Origin: Alphaproteobacteria bacterium
Lineage (GTDB): Bacteria; Pseudomonadota; Alphaproteobacteria; Rhizobiales; Rhizobiaceae
Direction: 5' to 3'
DNA: 8,348 nucleotides
NCBI GenBank assembly: GCA_030428345.1
Contig: JAUIBM010000105.1
Span: forward strand, 1-8,348
Positions 1-6,479 of this stretch are shown piece by piece. A program made the translations under genes and the position numbers. The first letter of the stretch is position 1, and each line of letters starts with the position of its first letter. The notes beneath the pieces were generated by a model. That model made no database searches. It saw only the letters and a list, made by a program, of their open reading frames with translations, and was not told the origin of the DNA.

Positions 1-435
1 GACCCTGGTATGTGCTGTTGCGACCCGCGCGCCGTTCTGCAGCCAGCATCCGTCTACCAGCGCCATCGGCATATATTGCGAATAGACATGCAGCAGATGC
101 CTGCGACGATCGTCCGCCTGCGCTCCGGCCGGCTCGATGAGCGAGGCAAGGAGCCCCTCGCCCTCCTCATCGAGCCTGGCGGCCAGAGCCTCGATTCGTT
201 GCCTGCGTTGCGCAGGATCGGCGGCGATGGCGTCCGCCGCGGCGACCCCGTTTCCGGCGCGCTGCAGATGGTCGCTCGCCAGATCGAAGGCAAACGGCAG
301 GACCTCGGGATGCTCCTCGACATTGACCAGCAGGTAGTATGCCTTGCGAAGCGCAAGTTCGACGGCGACAGGCTGGTGCGCCATGTCCGGCCGATTGAAC
401 GAGTGAACTGGAGAGGCCGGTCCCATGTTCGTCAA
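1..435 (-). CDS. Partial CDS (5' part only), possible iron-containing redox enzyme / heme-oxygenase-like protein
   Basis: The minus strand stays open from here to the left edge, so only the first ~145 residues are visible and no stop is seen. The frame reads like real protein: an alpha-helical, Glu/Ala/Leu-rich stretch (AYYLLVNVEEHPEVLPFAFD near residues 34-53), then QYMPMALVDGCWLQ near residues 117-135. The 'P-x-A-L-x-(D/E)-G-x-W-L-Q' pattern resembles proteins annotated as iron-containing redox enzymes of the heme-oxygenase-like fold, in which a helical bundle binds iron; this assignment is from memory of the family and is tentative. Start choice: a TTG at 435-433 has AGGAG 6 nt upstream; an ATG at 426-424 in the same frame lies 15 nt from that site, so I prefer TTG, but either is possible and an ATG at residue 18 is also available. 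It lies 119 nt downstream of the SGNH hydrolase gene on the same strand. The plus-strand open frame over it is a shadow. Confidence 0.55.
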   Translation of the reverse strand, partial: MTNMGPASPVHSFNRPDMAHQPVAVELALRKAYYLLVNVEEHPEVLPFAFDLASDHLQRAGNGVAAADAIAADPAQRRQRIEALAARLDEEGEGLLASLIEPAGAQADDRRRHLLHVYSQYMPMALVDGCWLQNGARVATAHTRV

Positions 436-441
436 ATGTCG

Positions 442-446
442 CTCCT
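442..446 (-). promoter_or_regulatory. Ribosome binding site AGGAG of the left-edge gene
   Basis: On the minus strand AGGAG lies 6 nt before an in-frame TTG and 15 nt before an in-frame ATG. The spacing favours the TTG as start codon of the partial gene at the left edge. This is read directly from the sequence; the start itself is inference. Confidence 0.45.
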
Positions 447-554
447 GATCCGTTTGGCCCGCCGGGCCTTTCGACTTGCCCCGAAAGCTAGATAAGTCGT
501 TCTCGCGCATCCGCCAGATCAAGCCGGCGCCAAAACAAGACAGGCGCGCCGGTT

Positions 555-1775
555 CTAGCGCGGTTTCCTGATTGCGGCCTCAAGATCCGGCTTGATGAGA
601 TCGAACATGTATTGCGCGATGACCTTGTTGCCGGCCGGGGTGAGGTGCACGCCATCCGGCTGATAGACGCCAGGTTCGGACTGTTCGAGCACCTGCGTGG
701 CGTCGAACACGAATTTTCGCTCCTTGGGGATCTCCAATATGTCCTTGTAGAGACCGTTGACGCCCTGAATGAATCCACGCCCAACGGATTGCGGGTTGGG
801 GTTGGCGTGCTTGCTGCGAAAATAGGAAAAAGGCTGGATGACCCCATAGAATTTCGCCCCCTGCGACACGCTGGCGGCATACATGATGTCCATGTTCTTC
901 TTGAAGGTCTGAGCGCGCGTGCGTCCCGAGCTTATCCCGAGCGAATAGTCGACGTTGACGCTACGCGGTATCAAGCGTCGCAGCAGGGTCATCGTGCTGG
1001 GCAGCAGCCGGGATTCTTCCTCGCCCGTCGCCACCTTCATGACATTCTCCTGATAGGGATGAACCATCAGGTGCCTTGGCACGCCATAGATCCAGCCATC
1101 GTTCACGCCTCCATAATCGATGACGATATCCGGCTTGAACTCAAACCCGTCACGGATGAGCTTGAAGAGATCCTGGCTGGTGGTGTAGCCGCCGATGCCG
1201 CCATTGATCACGGTGCCGCGGATATTGTTGCGGACCATTAGTTCGGCCAGCTGCGCGGGCCAGCTGCCGGGAAACTTGACGCCGTCGGTTGTCGAGCCGC
1301 CAAGCGCCAGGATGACCGGGTATTCGATCTTGCCCTTGATCGGCGACTCGACCAGGAAGCCGTCGATCCAGGGACGGCGCTTCTTTACTTCCGTGAGCTT
1401 TTCCGAGAACTGGCCGTAGGTGAACGCCAGATGCGGATCGAGGGTGCGATACGCCTCACGGAACTGATCCTGGCCCAGGATCGTCTCCTTCGCCGGTCTC
1501 AGGAACAGGGGCGACTTGACGCCCTGAAACCTGAGAATGGCGTTGGACGATACTTCCACCGCTGCGATCAGAAGTACCAGGCTCAGCACGATGCTGACGA
1601 TCGAATAGACGGTCTTGCGGGTCGCACTCAGGTTCTGGCGCGCGCGTGGCGGCCTCCTGGGGTTTCGCGGTTGCGGGCGGTCGGGCGGGAGCGTCACCGT
1701 TTCCTGTCCATGTTTGCGGCCTGTCACATGCTGCAAGCCGCGGTTTGGCATTGCGGAAATATCCGTTCCATCCAC
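555..1775 (-). CDS. Membrane-anchored SGNH/GDSL-family hydrolase
   Basis: Predicted esterase/acylhydrolase of the SGNH fold, anchored in the inner membrane with its catalytic domain outside the cytoplasm. Residues 1-54 are polar and Arg/Pro-rich, followed by a single hydrophobic helix (about 55-74, YSIVSIVLSLVLLIAAVE) that acts as a signal anchor. The catalytic blocks are in order: LALGGSTT with nucleophile Ser161 (GGS in place of GDS), NGGIGGY around 191-197 (oxyanion Gly), GGVND with Asn225, and DGVHLT with Asp374 and His377. All four SGNH residues are present, so the enzyme should be active. The substrate is not visible; relatives remove or add acyl groups on cell-surface glycans or lipids. 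The start is uncertain: GTG at 1775 is the most upstream, ATG at residue 9 is an alternative, and neither has a strong Shine-Dalgarno site. It is divergent from the heptose operon, across a shared intergenic region, which hints at a cell-surface role. Confidence 0.82.
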   Translation of the reverse strand: MDGTDISAMPNRGLQHVTGRKHGQETVTLPPDRPQPRNPRRPPRARQNLSATRKTVYSIVSIVLSLVLLIAAVEVSSNAILRFQGVKSPLFLRPAKETILGQDQFREAYRTLDPHLAFTYGQFSEKLTEVKKRRPWIDGFLVESPIKGKIEYPVILALGGSTTDGVKFPGSWPAQLAELMVRNNIRGTVINGGIGGYTTSQDLFKLIRDGFEFKPDIVIDYGGVNDGWIYGVPRHLMVHPYQENVMKVATGEEESRLLPSTMTLLRRLIPRSVNVDYSLGISSGRTRAQTFKKNMDIMYAASVSQGAKFYGVIQPFSYFRSKHANPNPQSVGRGFIQGVNGLYKDILEIPKERKFVFDATQVLEQSEPGVYQPDGVHLTPAGNKVIAQYMFDLIKPDLEAAIRKPR

Positions 1776-1847
1776 ATATGCCCGGTCGCCCCGTTCGCGG
1801 CAACACTTTGCGGTTTTCCACGGAATTGATATAGCGCCCCTGCGGCA

Positions 1848-1876
1848 ATGAAATTGCGGCAGGCGACGTTTGACAA
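1848..1876 (-). promoter_or_regulatory. Candidate promoter of the SGNH hydrolase gene
   Basis: On the minus strand TTGTCA (1876-1871) is followed after 17 nt by TTTCAT (1853-1848), 4/6 matches to the -10 consensus. Transcription would begin about 65 nt before the GTG start. The -35 box sits inside the inverted repeat of this intergenic region. Only a pattern match, so low confidence. Confidence 0.3.
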
Positions 1877-1903
1877 TCGTTCCCGTAAGAACAATTGCGT
1901 CGC
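1863..1903. promoter_or_regulatory. Imperfect inverted repeat in the divergent hldE / SGNH-hydrolase intergenic region (candidate operator)
   Basis: Arms GCGACG + CAATCGTTC on the left and GAACAATTG + CGTCGC on the right are complementary except for one C/A mismatch and a 5-nt insertion (TTTGA) on the left arm, around a 6-nt centre CCGTAA. A perfect TTGACA (1870-1875) lies in the left arm, and the same bases give TTGTCA on the other strand, so protein binding here could affect both divergent genes. No good -10 box lies 16-18 nt downstream of TTGACA on the plus strand, so the hldE promoter itself is not settled. It could equally be an RNA hairpin at the 5' end of one transcript. There is no T-run, so it is not a terminator. 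Confidence 0.4.
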
Positions 1904-1956
1904 TACCCTGGGGAATGACAGCGTGGGCATTTCAATGACCTGCCTGTGGACGGGAC

Positions 1957-1960
1957 GGAG
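1957..1960 (+). promoter_or_regulatory. Ribosome binding site GGAG deciding the TTG start of hldE
   Basis: GGAG lies 8 nt before TTG 1969. An in-frame TGA at 1936-1938 means no further upstream start exists apart from the two adjacent TTG codons, and the conserved kinase core begins about 30 residues later. This supports TTG as the start of hldE. Confidence 0.6.
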
Positions 1961-1968
1961 ACTCCGGT

Positions 1969-3477
1969 TTGTTGCGAGGTCATCCCAATATCGCGCACGA
2001 CAGCGACATAGCGGGCGTCGTCGCCGCAGTGCGCTCATCGCTCGAAGCGCGCCAACCCCGGATCGTCGTACTCGGCGACGTCATGCTTGACGAATATCTG
2101 GCTGGCGACGTCAGCCGGATTTCGCCCGAGGCGCCAATTCCGATCCTTGTCGGCGAAACTCACATTTTTCGGCTCGGCGGCGCGGCGAATGTCGCGGCCA
2201 ATCTCGCCAGTCTCGGTGCGCGGGTGGATCTCACCGGCATTGTGGGAGACGATGAGGCCGGCCGGCAACTCGCCGGCCTGCTTGAGGAAAGCGCCATAGC
2301 CGGCGATCATCTGATCCTCGCCAGGGAACGGCCGACTACGCGCAAGCTCAGGGTCGTCGCCGGCTCGCAACAGATCGTCAGGATCGATTTCGAGAAGACC
2401 GGCAACCCCGGCGAGGACGTCGAAGGTGAGCAGATCAGGCTGACAAGACGACTGATCGAAGGGGCGGACGCCTTCATCGTCTCCGATTACGGCAAGGGCG
2501 CTTGCAGCGAGGCGATTATTGCCGATCTGATCGCATTCGCCCGCGCGAACGGCGTTGCGGTCCTGTGCGACCCCAAGGGCAGCGATTACACGAAATATGC
2601 TGGCTCGAGCATCATCACACCGAACCGGAAGGAGGCCGGCGAGGCTTGCGGCCGGCAACTCGCCGACAACGACGCTGTCGCCGCCTGCGCGCAGGCGCTG
2701 CGCAAGACTCTGAAACTGGACGCATGCCTCGTCACATTGGGACCTGAGGGCATGTTTCTCTCGAGCGAGGCAAGCGACACGCAGATCCCTGCGCTCGCAC
2801 AGGACGTCGCCGATGTGACGGGCGCGGGCGACAGCGTAATCGCGGCGATCGGGATCGGCATTGCCTGCGGCTTGTCGTTTGCGCAATCGAGCATCTTTGC
2901 AAATGCGGTGGCGTCCATCGCCGTGAGCAAACGCGGCAGCGCACAGGTCGCCCTTTCTGAAGTAGCCGCCGCATTCGCCGATTCCCCGCCGCGAAAAGAG
3001 GCCTCTCGGCTCATTCCCCGCGAAGCGCTGGCCGAAGCGATACGCCGGTTCAGGCGGGCGGGGGAAACGCTCGTCTTCACCAATGGCTGCTTCGACATCC
3101 TGCATGCCGGCCATGTGGACAATCTCGGCCGCTGCGCCCAATTCGGCACAAAGTTGATCGTCGGGCTGAACAGCGACGACTCAGTGCGCAGGCTCAAGGG
3201 GCCCGGTCGCCCGGTCAATTGCGCCGAGGACAGGGCCGCGGTTCTGCTGGCGCTGACGTCAGTGGCCGCCGTCGTGATATTCGACGAGGACACGCCCGAG
3301 GCGCTGATCGAAATCATCCGGCCGGATGTGCTGGCAAAGGGTGAGGATTATGCCGGAAAGTCAGTCGTCGGACGCGAACTGGTGGAAAGCTATGGCGGCC
3401 GGGTCGAACTGGTAGCGTTCAAACAAGGGCTGTCGACGACGGGATTGATCGGAAAAATGCGGGAAGCTGGGAATTGA
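1969..3477 (+). CDS. hldE: Bifunctional HldE: D-glycero-beta-D-manno-heptose-7-phosphate kinase / heptose-1-phosphate adenylyltransferase
   Basis: Cytoplasmic enzyme carrying two steps of ADP-heptose synthesis for the LPS core: it phosphorylates heptose 7-phosphate at C1, and after a separate phosphatase removes the 7-phosphate it adenylates heptose 1-phosphate with ATP. The N-terminal ribokinase/PfkB domain (about residues 30-325) shows GDVMLDEY (36-43), SRISPEAPIP, GGAANVA (70-76) and the catalytic DVTGAGD with Asp288. The C-terminal nucleotidyltransferase domain (about 355-500) shows TNGCFDILHAGH with the HxGH motif (His379, His382), then RLKGPGRPVN and the late STTGLIGKM. At 502 residues it is slightly longer than E. 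coli HldE (477) because of an N-terminal extension. The start is TTG with GGAG 8 nt upstream. It is the first gene of the operon, and its stop overlaps the hldD start (TTGA). GmhA and GmhB, which complete the pathway, are not in the window. Confidence 0.95.
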   Translation: MLRGHPNIAHDSDIAGVVAAVRSSLEARQPRIVVLGDVMLDEYLAGDVSRISPEAPIPILVGETHIFRLGGAANVAANLASLGARVDLTGIVGDDEAGRQLAGLLEESAIAGDHLILARERPTTRKLRVVAGSQQIVRIDFEKTGNPGEDVEGEQIRLTRRLIEGADAFIVSDYGKGACSEAIIADLIAFARANGVAVLCDPKGSDYTKYAGSSIITPNRKEAGEACGRQLADNDAVAACAQALRKTLKLDACLVTLGPEGMFLSSEASDTQIPALAQDVADVTGAGDSVIAAIGIGIACGLSFAQSSIFANAVASIAVSKRGSAQVALSEVAAAFADSPPRKEASRLIPREALAEAIRRFRRAGETLVFTNGCFDILHAGHVDNLGRCAQFGTKLIVGLNSDDSVRRLKGPGRPVNCAEDRAAVLLALTSVAAVVIFDEDTPEALIEIIRPDVLAKGEDYAGKSVVGRELVESYGGRVELVAFKQGLSTTGLIGKMREAGN

Positions 3478-4409
3478 TCATCGTTACAGGGGGAGCCGGC
3501 TTCATCGGCAGCAATCTGGTCCATCGCCTCAACAGCGCGGGGCGGTCCGACATCGTGATCGTCGATTCGCTGCTGGATTCGGCGAAACACGCCAATCTCG
3601 CCGGCGCGCGGTTCATCGACTATTTCGACATCGATGAATTCCTGCAGGCGATGCCGGGTCTCGATCCCGTCGAGGCGGTCTTCCACCAGGGAGCCTGCGC
3701 GGTCACCACCGAGCAGGACGGCCGCTACATGATGGAAAACAACTACTCTTTTTCAAAGCGCCTGCTGCACGAATGCCTGCGCCGCGAAATCCGATTCATC
3801 TATGCCTCATCCGCGGCGGTCTATGGCCATGGCGCCGAGCCCTTCCGTGAAAATGGTTCGGCCGAGCGACCGCTGAATGTCTACGGGTTTTCCAAGCTCG
3901 CCTTCGATCATCACGTCAATTACTGCCTGCCGCGCGCCAACAGCCCGGTCGTCGGGCTGCGCTATTTCAACGTCTACGGCCCGCGCGAAAGCCACAAGGG
4001 CGACATGGCGTCGGTGATCTTCAAGATGGTGCGCCAGCATCAGGCCGACGAGACGCTCAAGCTCTTCGCCGGCAGCGACCGGTTCCTGCGCGACTTCGTG
4101 CATGTCGACGACATCGCCGCGGTCAATCTGCATTTCCTCAACCATGACCGATCGGGCATCTTCAACTGCGGGACCGGCATTGCGCGATCGTTTCTCGAAC
4201 TCGGAGAACTGGTCGCGGGAAATCTCGAAGGCGCCCGCATCGAAACGATCGAAATGCCGGCCCGGCTGGAATCCCAGTACCAGAGATATACGTGCTCTGA
4301 TAACGCACTGCTTCGAAGCGCGGGTTATGACGGCGCGTTTCGCAGCCTGGAAGAAGGCGTCGCCAGCTATGTCGGCCTACTCGCGAACACGCACGCACCG
4401 CTCGGCTGA
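3474..4409 (+). CDS. hldD: ADP-L-glycero-D-manno-heptose 6-epimerase HldD
   Basis: Extended short-chain dehydrogenase/reductase that inverts C6 of ADP-D-glycero-D-manno-heptose to give ADP-L-glycero-D-manno-heptose, the donor for LPS inner-core heptosyltransferases. Length is 311 residues against 310 in E. coli, and it is co-linear with that protein. Residues 1-12 (IIVTGGAGFIG) form the NADP-binding Rossmann glycine motif. The active site is intact: Ser113 in YASSAAVYG, Tyr137 and Lys141 in VYGFSK, and Lys175 in RESHKGDMAS, matching the second catalytic base region of E. coli HldD. HQGAC, RYFNVYGPRE and FNCGTG are other family blocks. The start is TTG at 3474, which overlaps the hldE stop by 4 nt; this implies translational coupling, so kinase/adenylyltransferase and epimerase would be made together. 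Confidence 0.95.
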   Translation: MIIVTGGAGFIGSNLVHRLNSAGRSDIVIVDSLLDSAKHANLAGARFIDYFDIDEFLQAMPGLDPVEAVFHQGACAVTTEQDGRYMMENNYSFSKRLLHECLRREIRFIYASSAAVYGHGAEPFRENGSAERPLNVYGFSKLAFDHHVNYCLPRANSPVVGLRYFNVYGPRESHKGDMASVIFKMVRQHQADETLKLFAGSDRFLRDFVHVDDIAAVNLHFLNHDRSGIFNCGTGIARSFLELGELVAGNLEGARIETIEMPARLESQYQRYTCSDNALLRSAGYDGAFRSLEEGVASYVGLLANTHAPLG

Positions 4410-4439
4410 CGGAAGAACCCCGACGATGGCGAGGACGAC

Positions 4440-6350
4440 ATGACGAATTCACCACCCCCCGGCCTGTCGGATGCGCAAGTGCTGATCGGCGCCGAGCAGG
4501 CGCTTGCGCGCGGCCAGTTCCATATGGCAGAGCAAGCCTGCAGCAAGGTGCTGGCGCGCAACCCCGGCTCCTCGCGCGCGAATTTCCTTCTCGGCGTCAA
4601 CTACCTGCGCCAGGGCCGCCTCGATGCGGCGGTCGAGAGCCTGACGCGGGCGCTGCAGATATTTCCCGACGACGTCAACGCGATCGCGGCGCTCGGACAC
4701 GCCCATGCCGCCCGTGGCGAGCACGCCTTGGCCGAACCGCTCTTTCGCAGCGCCGTCGCCAGGACGCAGGGCAAGGCGGAACTCATCCGGGCGCATGTCA
4801 TCAGCCTGATGCATCTGGGCCGCTTCGAGGAAGCGCTCACCAGCCTCGACCGCCTGCTGCTGAACAACCGGAAAGACTCTGACCTGTTCAACAAGCGCGG
4901 CTATTGCCTGCAGATGCTGGGCAGGCAGACGGACGCCATCGGCAATTTCTCGCGAGCGCTCCTGCTCCAGCCCGAATTTCCCGAGGCGCTGAACAACCGG
5001 GGCAATTCACTCAAATTGCTGAACCGGCACCACGAGGCGATAGCCGACTACGAACTGGCGAGCGCCCAGCGCCCCGATTACCTGCTGCCCTACAGCAACA
5101 AATCCTTGTCGCTGCTGCATCTCGACCTCGCGCAGGAAGCGCTGGAGGCTTGCAACCGCGCGCTCGAACTGAACCCGAATTTTGTCGACGCTCTCGGCAA
5201 CAAGGGACATGTCCTGCAGAAGATCGGGCATTACGAGGAATCCATCGCCTGGTTTGAAAGAGCCCTGGCGATCAATCCCGCCCATCTGTCCTCCCTGAAC
5301 AACATCGCGCACTCGTTGCATCAGCTCACGCGGCTCGACGAAGCGGCGCGTTGCTATGACAAGCTTGAACAGCTGCGCCCCGGCCATGCCGAGACCATCT
5401 GGAATCGCGGCCTGCTGAAACTGCTGCGCGGCGACATGCCCTCCGGCTGGTCGGATATGGAATGGCGCTGGAAGTGCAAGGAGTTCGAGAACAAGCCGGG
5501 CCAGCGCGGCACGCCGGAATGGCGCGGCGAAGACCTGTCGGGCAAGTCGATCGCCGTGTTCTGCGAGCAGGGTTTCGGCGACGTCATCCAGTTCTGCCGC
5601 TATCTCCCCCTGCTTGCCGACAGGGGCGCGAAAGTCGTCCTGGTCGTCTCCCCGGTCATCCGCAGGCTGCTTTCGACGCTCGACCCACGCATCACCATCG
5701 TCGGGTCCGGGCTCTATATTGCCGATGCCGATTTCCAATGCACGCTGCTCAGCCTGCCGGACCGCTTCGCGACAACGCTCGCCACGATCCCCGCCCGCGT
5801 GCCCTATCTGGCCGCCGAGGCGGACCTGGTCGGAAAATGGAAGCCGGTCCTTGCCTCCGACAAGCTGAAGATCGGCATCTCATGGCAAGGCAATCCGTCG
5901 GGGGCGGTCGATTTCGGGCGTTCGCTGCCGCTCTCGGCCTTGCGACCCCTGTCGCGTATCGAGGGCGTCCAGCTGATCAGCCTGCAATTCCAGCACGGAC
6001 TGGATCAATTGCAGAAACTGGCGAAACCGATGAAGATCCGCACGCTCGACGGCTTCAACGCCGGCGCCGACGGCTTCGTGGACACCGCGGCGGTGATGAA
6101 GAATCTCGATCTGGTGATCACTTCGGACAGCGCCCCGGCCCATCTTGCCGGCGCGCTCGGCGTTCCGGTGTGGACGATCCTCAAGCAGGTGCCAGACTGG
6201 CGCTGGCTTATGGATCGTTCCGACAGCCCCTGGTACCCGACCATGCGGCTCTTTCGCCAGCACAAGCGGGGCGACTGGAAAGGCGTTGTCGCCGATGTCT
6301 GCGCCGCGCTCACGGAATTGCAGGCCGGCAGGACGCAGGCGGGTCGATAG
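4440..6350 (+). CDS. TPR-repeat protein with C-terminal GT9/heptosyltransferase-like domain
   Basis: Two-part protein of 636 residues. Residues ~10-345 are a series of about nine or ten 34-residue TPR units (recurring pattern such as AL..NP...A..N.G..L...G....A...Y..AL), a scaffold for protein binding. Residues ~370-620 resemble glycosyltransferase family 9: an N-terminal FGDVIQFCRYLPLL element (Asp381), then LKIGISWQGNP, and the characteristic DLVITSDSAPAHLAGALGVPVWTIL block (Asp563, His568), like the donor-binding (D/S)xxxxH motif of ADP-heptose transferases. No signal peptide or membrane segment is visible, so it is probably cytoplasmic. It starts 30 nt after hldD, with GAGG 5 nt before the ATG, and appears to be the last gene of the hldE-hldD operon. 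That context suggests it transfers or handles heptose, but activity and acceptor are inferred; many family members are annotated only as TPR proteins. Confidence 0.85.
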   Translation: MTNSPPPGLSDAQVLIGAEQALARGQFHMAEQACSKVLARNPGSSRANFLLGVNYLRQGRLDAAVESLTRALQIFPDDVNAIAALGHAHAARGEHALAEPLFRSAVARTQGKAELIRAHVISLMHLGRFEEALTSLDRLLLNNRKDSDLFNKRGYCLQMLGRQTDAIGNFSRALLLQPEFPEALNNRGNSLKLLNRHHEAIADYELASAQRPDYLLPYSNKSLSLLHLDLAQEALEACNRALELNPNFVDALGNKGHVLQKIGHYEESIAWFERALAINPAHLSSLNNIAHSLHQLTRLDEAARCYDKLEQLRPGHAETIWNRGLLKLLRGDMPSGWSDMEWRWKCKEFENKPGQRGTPEWRGEDLSGKSIAVFCEQGFGDVIQFCRYLPLLADRGAKVVLVVSPVIRRLLSTLDPRITIVGSGLYIADADFQCTLLSLPDRFATTLATIPARVPYLAAEADLVGKWKPVLASDKLKIGISWQGNPSGAVDFGRSLPLSALRPLSRIEGVQLISLQFQHGLDQLQKLAKPMKIRTLDGFNAGADGFVDTAAVMKNLDLVITSDSAPAHLAGALGVPVWTILKQVPDWRWLMDRSDSPWYPTMRLFRQHKRGDWKGVVADVCAALTELQAGRTQAGR

Positions 6351-6362
6351 CTTCCTTGCACG

Positions 6363-6393
6363 CGTCGGCCAGGCCAATGCGGCAGCGCCGACG
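6363..6393. other. Stem-loop between the convergent TPR-GT9 gene and dddL
   Basis: A perfect 7-bp stem, CGTCGGC / GCCGACG, encloses a 17-nt loop just after the TPR-GT9 stop codon. A smaller one, GCACG / CGTGC (6453-6467), lies just after the dddL stop on the other strand. Neither is followed by a T-run, so they are not classical intrinsic terminators; they may still mark transcript 3' ends between the two converging genes. Weak evidence. Confidence 0.25.
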
Positions 6394-6479
6394 GACTTCA
6401 GGATCGCCCCGCAGGGGAGGCCAAGCGCCTAAAATGGGTGGCGATGTGGCCGGCACGCCTTCCGTGCATCAATCTTGCG

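Noticed and set aside
456..468. GGCCC-GCC-GGGCC palindrome between the SGNH gene and the left-edge gene
   Set aside because: Only a 3-nt loop and no T-run on the minus strand; not a convincing terminator.
10..495. 161-codon plus-strand frame at the left edge
   Set aside because: Composition is shadow-like, and the opposite strand has a better protein with a Shine-Dalgarno site.
525..554. CCGGCGCGCC / GGCGCCGG pairing just after the SGNH hydrolase stop
   Set aside because: The stem has a 2-nt bulge and no trailing T-run, so I do not call it a terminator.
2259..2665. 17-bp exact repeat in hldE (CGGCCGGCAACTCGCCG at 2259-2275 and 2649-2665)
   Set aside because: Both copies encode GRQLA with the same codons in different parts of the kinase domain; probably chance plus codon bias, with no sign of duplication around them.
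2035..3141. 368-codon open frame on the minus strand opposite hldE
   Set aside because: It mirrors the third-position GC bias of hldE, has no recognisable domain and lies fully opposite a strongly conserved gene; a shadow frame.
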